Origin: Lysobacterales bacterium
Lineage (GTDB): Bacteria > Pseudomonadota > Gammaproteobacteria > Xanthomonadales > SZUA-36
Length of the DNA: 57,073 bases
Assembly (NCBI GenBank): GCA_013001885.1
Contig: JABDLD010000028.1
Span: 1 to 57,073, forward strand
Reading direction: 5' to 3'
Of this stretch, positions 30,238 to 39,442 are shown piece after piece. The position numbers were made by a program, and so were the translations under genes. Within the stretch, counting starts at the first letter, position 1, and each line of letters starts with the position of its first letter. The notes under the pieces are model-generated. The model saw only the letters and a program-made list of their open reading frames with translations. It did no database searches and was not told the DNA's origin.

Positions 30238-31469
30238 TAACCGCACCCCCCGCTGGTCGGCGCACGCTTCAGCTCCAGTTTGACCTTCGGTTCGAACTCG
30301 ATCTCGAACGCATGTGGATTCGGTTCAGCCGCCGATTGTCTGGAGCCCAGGGCCGCATCAAAACGGAATGCCGGCTGATCATTCTCGCGGTTGCGCAGAA
30401 AATGTTCCTGTACGAACCAGTCTTCGCCATAAGTTCGCAGCCAGTTGTTCACGCCGCCTTCGAGAATGTAGACGTTAGGCAGGCTCTCCGCCTTCAGCAT
30501 TTTCCAGGTTTCAGTCGCTGCGGTTTCGTCGTTGCCCATGGTGACAAACACGGTATTGGCCGGTTCGAACATCAGCTCGCGTGTGGCATCAACCACCTGT
30601 TCCTGCGGCAGGCGCCTGGCGCCGTGGATATGGAACTGGTTGAAGTAGCGCTCGTCACGCACATCGAGCAGGACCGCCTTGATCTGTGAATCGTTGATCA
30701 GGCTGAGCAGTTCCGCCGGCGAGATCTGCACCTCGCGGCCGTCCAGCAGGGCAGCCTGTTCCGCCTCGATCATTTTCCAGCGATCCGTGTTGTCCGGCTG
30801 GCCAACGGCCAGGTTGACGGCGGCCAGCGCCACCAGTGCCGCTGAAGCCGGAACAGCCCAACGCGGCGCTTTCTGCGCCGTCTCGCCGCCGACTGCCGAC
30901 TCCACTTTTTCTGCACCCCAGAACATCAGCAGGGCCATGACCACGACGGCCAGCATGACCGTGCCGTAATCCAGGCCGAGCAGTTCCGGCAAGGTGAACC
31001 GGCCCATGTAGGAGCTCTCGAAAAAGATATCGAAATTGCTGACCGTTTCACCAAACAGGAAGATGCCGGATAAAACGCCCAGCACGAAAAACACGCCGTC
31101 AATTTTACCGGTCGCCATCGCCACCAGTGACGTGCCCGGGCAGAATCCGCCGACGATGAAGCCGACACCCATGATCAGGCCGCCGACGATGCCGGGCCAC
31201 AGGTAGGTTGGCGGCACCCAGACCAGGTTGTAATCGAGCAAACCCAGAGCCGATGAGAGGAATATCAGGGTTCCGGCCACGATGATGGCGGTGAACATGA
31301 CCTTGAAAACGGTCAGGTCCTTGAAATAAAACTGCGCGGCCAGTTTTTTCGAGTTTCCGAAGCCGGCGGTTTCGAGCGTGGCGCCAAACGCCAGGCCGAC
31401 CAGCAGGTAAACCACGTAGGATCCATAGTGACCAAACAGCTCACCAAGGGGTAAGGGAAATGAAGTCAT
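30237..31469 (-). CDS. YeeE/YedE-type half transporter fused to a rhodanese domain
   Basis: 410 residues. Residues 1 to about 245 carry six hydrophobic segments and the YeeE/YedE motif GFIVGGFCPGTSLVAMATGK, seen in thiosulfate importers (TsuA) and in half-size PmpB-like proteins. Residues ~265-385 are a rhodanese domain (AVLLDVRDERYFNQFHIHGA, VYILEGGVNNWLRTYG). The active-site loop that should hold the catalytic cysteine reads VFVTMGNDETAA, with no cysteine. The whole protein has only two cysteines: in GFCPGTS and in the last residues TSGGCG. GGAGGAAGG precedes the chosen ATG (31469-31467). Last gene of the cytochrome operon, 11 bases after its partner. Confidence 0.88.
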   Translation of the reverse strand: MTSFPLPLGELFGHYGSYVVYLLVGLAFGATLETAGFGNSKKLAAQFYFKDLTVFKVMFTAIIVAGTLIFLSSALGLLDYNLVWVPPTYLWPGIVGGLIMGVGFIVGGFCPGTSLVAMATGKIDGVFFVLGVLSGIFLFGETVSNFDIFFESSYMGRFTLPELLGLDYGTVMLAVVVMALLMFWGAEKVESAVGGETAQKAPRWAVPASAALVALAAVNLAVGQPDNTDRWKMIEAEQAALLDGREVQISPAELLSLINDSQIKAVLLDVRDERYFNQFHIHGARRLPQEQVVDATRELMFEPANTVFVTMGNDETAATETWKMLKAESLPNVYILEGGVNNWLRTYGEDWFVQEHFLRNRENDQPAFRFDAALGSRQSAAEPNPHAFEIEFEPKVKLELKRAPTSGGCG

Positions 31470-31480
31470 GGTCCTTCCTC

Positions 31481-31990
31481 CTAGTTCCAGAAGCGCCGCA
31501 GGAAATATGCAAATGCATAAGCCCCGGCGAACACCGCAAACATGAAGGCCCAACTGCCGACCGACAGCACGGCGCCGCCGGAAAGCGCCTGCCCCGACGT
31601 GCAGCCGCGCGCGAGGCGGGCTCCGTAGCCCATCAGGATCCCGCCAAGGAAAGCCATCATCCAGCGGGTCTTGTTGCCAATCCGCGGCCCCTTGTTGGTT
31701 TCAATCTTGACCCGCTTGCCCCACAGACCGGACAGAAGACCGCCCAGGATCGTGCCGACCGTCAGGTAAACGATCCAGCTGTCCAGCGGATTCAGGCTGC
31801 CGCCGGCCATTTTGAGCAGATACGGAACCTGGTTGATGTGTTCGGGCACGGCCAGGTTCTGGAAAAACACCAGCATGCGGTTCAACCCGCCCGAAGCGCC
31901 CAGCCCCGTGCCGGTGATGAAGAACGCAAGGAACAAAACGATACCAAGCAAGATACCTGCAAGGTACGGGTTCATATAAGCTTTAGGCAT
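31481..31990 (-). CDS. YeeE/YedE-type half transporter
   Basis: 169 residues, four or so membrane helices (LAGILLGIVLFLAFFITGTG, SWIVYLTVGTILGGLLSG, MMAFLGGILMGYGARLARG, WAFMFAVFAGAYAFAYFL). The family motif GARLARGCTSGQALSGGA supplies its only cysteine. It likely pairs with the next gene's YeeE half to make one full transporter, as PmpA with PmpB, moving thiosulfate or another sulfur compound across the inner membrane. Overlaps the end of the upstream cytochrome gene by eight bases. Confidence 0.87.
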   Translation of the reverse strand: MPKAYMNPYLAGILLGIVLFLAFFITGTGLGASGGLNRMLVFFQNLAVPEHINQVPYLLKMAGGSLNPLDSWIVYLTVGTILGGLLSGLWGKRVKIETNKGPRIGNKTRWMMAFLGGILMGYGARLARGCTSGQALSGGAVLSVGSWAFMFAVFAGAYAFAYFLRRFWN

Positions 31991-34283
31991 TGACGGCCTC
32001 CTTGGCGTCTGTTTTGGTCAATGAATCGTGCACTTCCACATCTTCCCAGCCACTGATCATCGACTTGATACCGGCACCGGCTGTTTCACCCGCGGCGGTA
32101 GTGAGATAGACGTGCATGACGATGAAGGCGGCAAAAGCCCAGGCCAGGAAGGTGTGCAGCGGGGCCAATACCGGCAGGCCGCCGAGATTCTGCGCCAGCA
32201 CCGGCCACTCCTGCATGCCCCAGATGAGCACACCGGTGACCACCTGGGCCGGCAGCAGCACGTTCAGGATCATCAGGTAAGTTACCTGCTGCAGCGGATT
32301 CAGACGGTGCTCCCGGGTCTTCTCCAGCGGATGCGGCTGACCGGCGAAGATTCCGCGGGTGTAATACATGGTCTGCGCCATCGCCCGTCCGAAAAAGCCC
32401 TTGGGCGCCGGCAGGAACCGTTTGATCGTGCCGCTGGCCACGGTGTAGAACAGCGCCAGGGCGGCGTTGATCAGCAGGATAAAGCCGAGCACGTTGTGTA
32501 TCTGCACCACGTAGGCAAAACTGAACATGCCGAAAAAGTGGGGCTTGTGAATGACCAGACCGGTAAAAATCAGCATCAGAATGACGCCGGCCTGCAGCCA
32601 GTGCCAGAGCCTCTCGTAGGCGTCATACATGTAAACACGCCGGGTGGCGGCCTGATGGCGCGGGCGCCGGCGGTTGGCCAGGTAGCGGCCGATCGCATGA
32701 ATCGTCACACCGAACGCAACGCCGAGAAACATCAATAGTCCCAGCAGATCGATCCAGGCATGGCCGTCCAACCCGATGATGTAATAGCCGGCGCTGCTGT
32801 TGTCCGCCACGAAAGTCGCGCCGCCGCCCGGCCCGGCCGTCACCACGCCGCTGAGTACAACCTGGTCCTGATGGGTAGCCGCCGGCAGCATTCCGCCCGG
32901 CAGGTGCCCGGACAGGGGAAAGGCCGCCGCCAGGATTGAGTCAGCGCCGTGGCAGCTGTCGCATTGGCGCGTCACCCACTCACCGTTAACGACACTGTGG
33001 CTGATCGAATACGGCTGAATTTCGGCCGTCATCCGCACCTGCCCGAGCCCCGAGGCCTGCAACAGTTTGCGAACAGCTTCCGACTGCTCCGGTGAATCCA
33101 GCTTCATTTCCCCGTTACCGATGCTGCCGTCTGCATCCCTGTCGAGCAGAGCGGCCAGCTCAGGATGCAGCCGGCCGCCGGGATAAAGCGCCTGCACCAG
33201 CTCGTCAGCCGTCACTCTGCGCGCCGGCTCACCGGTTACCCAGTACCAGCTGCTGACCAGGTTGAACGGCGCAAGCTTACGTTCTCCGCCCACGTTTTCG
33301 CGCGGCAGCATCACCGGCCGGAAACCGTGAATCAGGCTGTCGGCAGTAGCCGGATCACCTTCCACTGCACGATACTGGCGCAGCGGCTCACCGTCCGGAT
33401 CGACCAGAGTCCAGTCGACGGCCTGCAGAGCCGGGCCATACAACCGGGGTACGTGACAGGATTCACAAGCCAGTGAATCGAAATGGCGCTTCTTGTACGG
33501 CAGCCATGCATGTACGCTTTCCGCCTGGTGGCAGGATTCGCAGCGGCGCATGCTGTTCTCGCTCTGCAATGAATCCAGACCATGGATCGAACTGCCCTTG
33601 GCAATCTGGTGCAGCGGCCGGACCAGGTAATCGGAGAGCGTGAGGCGCCGCGGGTCAAAATCAAGGTGCGGCGGGCGGCTCTCCTCCCGCTGCTGAAAAT
33701 AGACCGGATTGTTCAGCGAATAATGGCAGTTCACGCAGCCAACGACACGATCGGCGTGAACATCGAATGGGTGAGCCAACTGCTCCTTGCCGGCGATATT
33801 GAGTCCGCTGTTGGAGACCTTTTGCGGCGAGATAATCTGGCCGGTCGTGTCGGTCATCTGGCGCGCCTGGAGATCAGCGCTGATGATCAGCGGTGTATCC
33901 AGACTGTTGTCGACGATACCGTGGCACTGGGCGCAGTTTTCATCCTTGGGCTTGTGGACGTTCAGCATTCCCTCGGCCAGCACGCCGTCAGCTCTGAAAG
34001 CGCTGCTCTCCCATTCTCGATCGACACCGACATCGCCATGGCAAAGCAAGCAGTCCATTGCATTGTCTTCAAACACTCCGGCCGCCGCATGATCACTGGT
34101 CTGCTCGATGAACGTTGCATCGTGACAGGCTCCGCAAGTCAGACGGGGCGACAGGGGCTCGCCCGAGTTCACCAGCAACTCGCCGGTGTCGTCCCGCAGC
34201 GGAACCTCGGGGTGGAAATCGTTGGCCAAAACGTCACCGGCGCAAAGCAGCGCGAGCAGCATCAGCGGTAAATGGCTTTTCAT
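31983..34283 (-). CDS. Heptaheme cytochrome c fused to a cytochrome b (quinol-type) membrane domain
   Basis: 766 residues. After a signal peptide (1-20) the periplasmic part has seven CxxCH heme sites, starting at C50, C78, C117, C183, C248, C273 and C441. Between the sixth and seventh is a canonical EF-hand loop, DRDADGSIGNGE (381-392). From about 508 on there are five membrane helices with histidines placed as heme b ligands (TIHAIGRY, LWHWLQAG, QIHNVLGF, PLHTFLAW, VMHVYLTT), as in Ni/Fe-hydrogenase or formate dehydrogenase cytochrome b subunits. I infer it carries electrons from quinol to the octaheme partner. Start ATG overlaps the octaheme gene stop by one base (TAATG). Confidence 0.88.
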   Translation of the reverse strand: MKSHLPLMLLALLCAGDVLANDFHPEVPLRDDTGELLVNSGEPLSPRLTCGACHDATFIEQTSDHAAAGVFEDNAMDCLLCHGDVGVDREWESSAFRADGVLAEGMLNVHKPKDENCAQCHGIVDNSLDTPLIISADLQARQMTDTTGQIISPQKVSNSGLNIAGKEQLAHPFDVHADRVVGCVNCHYSLNNPVYFQQREESRPPHLDFDPRRLTLSDYLVRPLHQIAKGSSIHGLDSLQSENSMRRCESCHQAESVHAWLPYKKRHFDSLACESCHVPRLYGPALQAVDWTLVDPDGEPLRQYRAVEGDPATADSLIHGFRPVMLPRENVGGERKLAPFNLVSSWYWVTGEPARRVTADELVQALYPGGRLHPELAALLDRDADGSIGNGEMKLDSPEQSEAVRKLLQASGLGQVRMTAEIQPYSISHSVVNGEWVTRQCDSCHGADSILAAAFPLSGHLPGGMLPAATHQDQVVLSGVVTAGPGGGATFVADNSSAGYYIIGLDGHAWIDLLGLLMFLGVAFGVTIHAIGRYLANRRRPRHQAATRRVYMYDAYERLWHWLQAGVILMLIFTGLVIHKPHFFGMFSFAYVVQIHNVLGFILLINAALALFYTVASGTIKRFLPAPKGFFGRAMAQTMYYTRGIFAGQPHPLEKTREHRLNPLQQVTYLMILNVLLPAQVVTGVLIWGMQEWPVLAQNLGGLPVLAPLHTFLAWAFAAFIVMHVYLTTAAGETAGAGIKSMISGWEDVEVHDSLTKTDAKEAVNA
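33108..33143 (-). other. EF-hand calcium-binding loop within the heptaheme cytochrome
   Basis: Codes DRDADGSIGNGE with D at 1, 3 and 5, G at 6, I at 8 and E at 12, the full EF-hand pattern. It lies in the linker between hemes six and seven. Confidence 0.7.
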
Positions 34284-35764
34284 TATTGTGCTCCCGCCCG
34301 AGAGACCACCGGGTCACCCGCGTGGGTTCGTTCACGGCTGCCCCACTTGAGGGGATCACCCGGATACCCCAACGCCTCCCAATCCATCCTTCCGCCTTCG
34401 GAATGGCAGGCCTGGCACTGCAACGCTTGCGTTTTGGGCGCGACCATGTGGGTCTGCGGCCAGAACATCGTGGTCTTGGCGAAGCCGTATTCCCCGCTGT
34501 AGGGCAAGTCGGTAATTTCCGAGCCCAGGCGCAGCGCCTGGTCCCAGTCGAATTCTTTCCAGAATCCGCCCTCCCCCGAGGTTACCGGCTGCAGCAGATG
34601 GTTCAGGCGGGCATCATAGGGCTGCGTGGCGCGGTGCACTTTGAACGGCCAGATCCGTGCATCGGGATCGTGAATATTTCCTTTGGGCGGATTGAGGGGG
34701 GTCTCTTCACCCACGGCCAGCGGATCACCGAGGAGGTAGCGATCCGCCAGGCCGTTGTACCAGAAATACTCGGGTTCCAGGTTTTTCTGGTAGATGAAAC
34801 TGCCCTTGATCTTCAGATATTCATGGGTGTCTTCTTCGCGGCTGCCATCGCCCGCTGATGCCCAGTCCCAATGGGTCTTGGTAGCCTGTTTGACAGCCGT
34901 CTCGGGGATATGGCAGGTCTGACAAGCCACGGTTTCCACGTGCGCGTTGATACGGGCGTCTGCGTGCAGGTTCGGCTGATGGCAATCGATGCAGGCGATC
35001 TGATTTTCATTATCGACGCTGACGGAGATGGAACGGCCGCCGATGACATGATCTTTGGTCTGGTGGCAATCAACACACTGGAAATCATAGCGGCCCATGT
35101 GGACGTCAATTTCATCGCTCGGAAAATACAGGCTTTCATCCAGGTCGCCGTGCTTGACCGCGTTGCCGCCGCCGCCCCGAAAGTGGCAGCCGCCGCAATT
35201 CTCACGCTTCGGCAGGCCGACACTCTTTGCCGACGCCAGCAGGTCCACGCCTTCCAGCGGCTGACCGCTCTTGCCTTTCTTGTAGCCCCCGCTGCCGTCA
35301 TGACATACGAGGCAGTCGATATTCGAAGTGTCGCTGAAATCAAAATTCTCGTTTTCCCAGCCATAGCCGGCGTGACAGGCTGTGCAACTGGCCCAGTTTC
35401 CCTGGATGCCGATACAGAAGTTGTTGATCGCGTTTTTTTTGCCGACCGATACCGGCTGGTCACGGCCCTCGATCATCACCGGTTCGGATTGCCAGCGCCA
35501 GTGCGCCGTATGGATGACCTGCTCAGCGGATTCCTCGTGGCACGACAGGCAGGCTTCGGTGACTTGCTGCCCGGTTTCAAAAGGTCCCTCGAACAGGTCC
35601 TTGTGATTAACCGGCTCCGCCCTGCGCGGCATGTTGGCCCAGGGATCATCGACCATGACCGGACCGGCTACCGCCTCGGGCCTTGCGAAATACCAGACCG
35701 GAACCAATACGATCAACAGCAGGAATATCAGACCGGCGATCACGCCTTTTCTTGAGTCCTTCAT
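34283..35764 (-). CDS. Octaheme c-type cytochrome, tetrathionate reductase (OTR) family
   Basis: 493 residues, anchored by one N-terminal helix (about 7-26, VIAGLIFLLLIVLVPVWYF) and facing the periplasm. Eight CxxCH sites begin at C72, C127, C151, C190, C230, C258, C281 and C450. Stretches such as NFCIGIQGNWASCTACHAGY and NIDCLVCHDGSGGYKKG match the Shewanella OTR family, whose member reduces tetrathionate, nitrite and hydroxylamine in vitro; the natural substrate is unknown. First gene of the four-gene operon, with an FNR-like box and a palindrome upstream. Confidence 0.88.
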   Translation of the reverse strand: MKDSRKGVIAGLIFLLLIVLVPVWYFARPEAVAGPVMVDDPWANMPRRAEPVNHKDLFEGPFETGQQVTEACLSCHEESAEQVIHTAHWRWQSEPVMIEGRDQPVSVGKKNAINNFCIGIQGNWASCTACHAGYGWENENFDFSDTSNIDCLVCHDGSGGYKKGKSGQPLEGVDLLASAKSVGLPKRENCGGCHFRGGGGNAVKHGDLDESLYFPSDEIDVHMGRYDFQCVDCHQTKDHVIGGRSISVSVDNENQIACIDCHQPNLHADARINAHVETVACQTCHIPETAVKQATKTHWDWASAGDGSREEDTHEYLKIKGSFIYQKNLEPEYFWYNGLADRYLLGDPLAVGEETPLNPPKGNIHDPDARIWPFKVHRATQPYDARLNHLLQPVTSGEGGFWKEFDWDQALRLGSEITDLPYSGEYGFAKTTMFWPQTHMVAPKTQALQCQACHSEGGRMDWEALGYPGDPLKWGSRERTHAGDPVVSRAGAQ

Positions 35765-35800
35765 TTGCTCACCAATGCTCCGGAATACGGGTTTTCTTTT

Positions 35801-35834
35801 ATTATATTAGTATAACCTAAATTAGGTTTTTATA
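35801..35834 (-). promoter_or_regulatory. AT-rich promoter and AACCTAA-A-TTAGGTT operator of the octaheme operon
   Basis: A perfect 7-base inverted repeat with a one-base centre (35814-35828) lies among possible minus-strand -10 boxes: TATAAA (35834-35829), TATACT (35814-35809) and TATAAT (35806-35801). No good -35 is visible, which fits an activated promoter. The palindrome would overlap the start site or the spacer, a repressor's position. Confidence 0.5.
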
Positions 35835-35858
35835 GTATAGATTTGCAGGAGCAAACAC

Positions 35859-35872
35859 ATGATCAAGATCAA
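35859..35872 (-). promoter_or_regulatory. FNR/ANR-like box upstream of the octaheme operon
   Basis: Minus strand TTGAT-CTTG-ATCAT matches the FNR consensus TTGAT-N4-ATCAA at nine of ten positions. Depending on which -10 is used its centre is about 43, 63 or 71 bases before the start, all near known FNR activating positions. Suggests induction when oxygen is low. Confidence 0.5.
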
Positions 35873-35890
35873 GCGGAAAGGGATTGTTTT

Positions 35891-37192
<1,302 letters not shown>

Positions 37193-37375
37193 TCAATTCA
37201 GAATTTGTAACAGAAACGCGCCGGCCAGCATACTGACGATGCCGCCGACGCGTATTGCCCTGGGATTGAACTGTGACAGGTCCCGCATGGCCTTTTGCCA
37301 AAACTGCGGAGCAGCGAACGGCAGCAGCCCCTCGATAATCAGCACGAGGGCGAAAGCCGTCATCAGGTCCTGCAT
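37193..37375 (-). CDS. yjeT: DUF2065 small membrane protein (YjeT-like)
   Basis: 60 residues, MQDLMTAFALVLIIEGLLPF to the end, with two membrane helices (about 3-20 and 43-60). Function unknown. It occupies the same hflC-purA position as yjeT in E. coli. ATG 37375-37373 fits the family start; a GTG two codons earlier is possible. Confidence 0.9.
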   Translation of the reverse strand: MQDLMTAFALVLIIEGLLPFAAPQFWQKAMRDLSQFNPRAIRVGGIVSMLAGAFLLQILN

Positions 37376-37393
37376 CAGCACGCTAGCACATTA

Positions 37394-38263
37394 CTATTTC
37401 GGTACAGTCAAGTCGCTGCCGAAGTATTCGAAAAACTCCGAAGACGGATCGATGACCATCACGTCACTGCTACCGCCAAACGCGTTTCCGTAGGCCTGCA
37501 GGCTGCGGTAAAACGCGTAGAATTCCTGGTCCTGGCCATAGGCCAACGCGTAGATTTCTGTCGAGCGGGCGTCGCCCTCACCACGCAGGGTCTGGCCGTC
37601 ACGCTGAGCTTCCGCGAGAATGACCTGGGCCTGACGGTCGGCTTCAGCACGGATTCTCTCGGCCGATTCACGGCCCTCGAAACGGTACAGATTAGCCTCT
37701 TTCTGCCGGTCGGCCGCCATTCTGCGGAACACCGATTCACGTACGTCATCCGGCAGCTCGATCGCCTTGATCCGGACATCAACCACCTCGATACCAAATT
37801 CGGCAGCGGCCTGGTTCGCGGCCTTGGTGATATCCTGCATGGTCGATACGCGCTGCTCGGAAATCACCTCCTTCAGGGTCCGGCTCGCGATCTGGTTACG
37901 AATACGGTCCTTGACGATACTGTCCAGGCGGTTCAGCGCGACCCTCTCGTTGCCCTGGGTCGAAGTATAGAACCTGGCCACGTCCGTGATATGCCACTTA
38001 ACGAACGAATCCACCGCGACAAACTTCTGCTCGGAGGTGAGCATTTGCTCTGCGTTGGTGTCGAGCGTCAGCAGGCGGTTGTCGTACTTGCGCACGTTGT
38101 TCACAAACGGCAGCTTGATGTGGATTCCGGGCTGGTAGTCGGTCTTCACGATCCGGCCCAGCTGGAACTTGATCGCATACTCTGTCTCGGTGACGATAAA
38201 CAGGCTGGAGACGCCCAGCACACCCAAAATAACGATTAGTATAAGAAGTACGGGGCGCATCAT
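37394..38263 (-). CDS. hflC: FtsH protease modulator HflC
   Basis: SPFH/prohibitin-type protein; with HflK forms a large inner-membrane cage around the FtsH protease. 289 residues: N-terminal membrane helix (about 3-22), SPFH domain (FVAVDSFVKWHITDVARFY), coiled coil (RAEADRQAQVILAEAQRDGQ). Overlaps the hflK stop by four bases. Confidence 0.96.
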   Translation of the reverse strand: MMRPVLLILIVILGVLGVSSLFIVTETEYAIKFQLGRIVKTDYQPGIHIKLPFVNNVRKYDNRLLTLDTNAEQMLTSEQKFVAVDSFVKWHITDVARFYTSTQGNERVALNRLDSIVKDRIRNQIASRTLKEVISEQRVSTMQDITKAANQAAAEFGIEVVDVRIKAIELPDDVRESVFRRMAADRQKEANLYRFEGRESAERIRAEADRQAQVILAEAQRDGQTLRGEGDARSTEIYALAYGQDQEFYAFYRSLQAYGNAFGGSSDVMVIDPSSEFFEYFGSDLTVPK

Positions 38264-39387
38264 TGCCGGCCCTCCCTGCGTGATGTACGGCTGGATGCCT
38301 GATTCTCGCCTACCGGACCGGAGTCGGGCGTCAGCACCGGCGGCAGTAAAGCCTGGCCGGAATTGGCGCCACCCAGCTGGTTCAGCGGCAGATATAGAAT
38401 GTTGCCGCCGCTTTGGGCGTCGAGCAGTACCTTCTGAGAGCGCGCGAACACGTTCTCCATGGTCTGCAGATACAGGCGTTTGCGGGTGATTTCCGGCGCT
38501 TTCAGGTACTCAAGCAGCAGCAGGTTGAAGCGCCTGGCCTCACCTTCGGCCAGCGCCACCGTGGATGCCTTGTAACCCTCGCCCTCCTCGATGACTCGGG
38601 CTGCCTGGCCGCGGGCCTCGGGCACCACGCTGTTGGCGTGCACCCGCGCCTCTTCTATGAAGCGCTCGCGGTCCTCACGGGCCCGGATTACGTCCGAGTA
38701 AGCTTCCCTGACCTGGGCCGGAACGTTTACGTCCTCCAGGTTGAACTCGTTAATCATGATCCCAGCCGCATAACGGTCCAGCGTCTCCTGCAATACGCGC
38801 TGCGTTTCAATTCGGATGGTCTCGCGCTGCGTACCCTCCAGAATCGCATCGAGCCGGTTGGTGCCGACCGATTCACGCAGAGCACTCTCCGCCGCCTGTT
38901 TCACGGTCAATTCCGGATCGCGCACGTTGAACAGGAAATCTTGCGCGATGGCCACCCGGTATTGCACCTTGTAGACGAACTCCACCAGGTTTTCATCTTC
39001 AGTCAGCATGTTGCCGCGGTCTTCCAATGAACGCACGCTGCTGACATTGACCGTGGTCATCGTTTCAAACGGGCGCGGCAGGGTCAGGTTGATGCCGGGC
39101 GAAAGCGTACGGTTGTATTTGCCAAATCTCAGCACCACACCCTGCTCGGCTTCGTCGACGATATGCACCGAGTCAAAGCCAGCCCATAACACGAGGGCCA
39201 CCAGCACGATACCGAAAATTCCGCCGGAACCGCTGGAGTCGGATTTACGCTTGCCGCCTCCGCCGCCGCCAAAAATAGAGCGCAGGCGATTGTTCACGTT
39301 ACGAAACACTTCCTCCAGGTCGGGGGGCTGTTGGCCTCCTGAATTCCAGGGATCCTTGTCACCCTTACCGGGTTCTTTCCAGGGCAT
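38260..39387 (-). CDS. hflK: FtsH protease modulator HflK
   Basis: Partner of HflC. 375 residues: cytoplasmic N-terminus with a glycine run (GGGGGKRK, ~40-48), membrane helix ~56-72, SPFH domain (LTEDENLVEFVYKVQYRVA), and coiled coil with AEGEARRFNLLLLEYLKAP. The C-terminal tail is proline- and serine-rich. Lies 55 bases after hflX. Confidence 0.96.
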   Translation of the reverse strand: MPWKEPGKGDKDPWNSGGQQPPDLEEVFRNVNNRLRSIFGGGGGGKRKSDSSGSGGIFGIVLVALVLWAGFDSVHIVDEAEQGVVLRFGKYNRTLSPGINLTLPRPFETMTTVNVSSVRSLEDRGNMLTEDENLVEFVYKVQYRVAIAQDFLFNVRDPELTVKQAAESALRESVGTNRLDAILEGTQRETIRIETQRVLQETLDRYAAGIMINEFNLEDVNVPAQVREAYSDVIRAREDRERFIEEARVHANSVVPEARGQAARVIEEGEGYKASTVALAEGEARRFNLLLLEYLKAPEITRKRLYLQTMENVFARSQKVLLDAQSGGNILYLPLNQLGGANSGQALLPPVLTPDSGPVGENQASSRTSRREGRQ

Positions 39388-39442
39388 GTATATCTCCTGA
39401 TGTTTATCTCTTCAATCAATTTGGGCTTAGCGCCCGCAATTA

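Noticed and set aside
37295-38239. 314-codon plus-strand frame opposite hflC
   Set aside because: Antisense of a well-supported gene with no motif or ribosome site.
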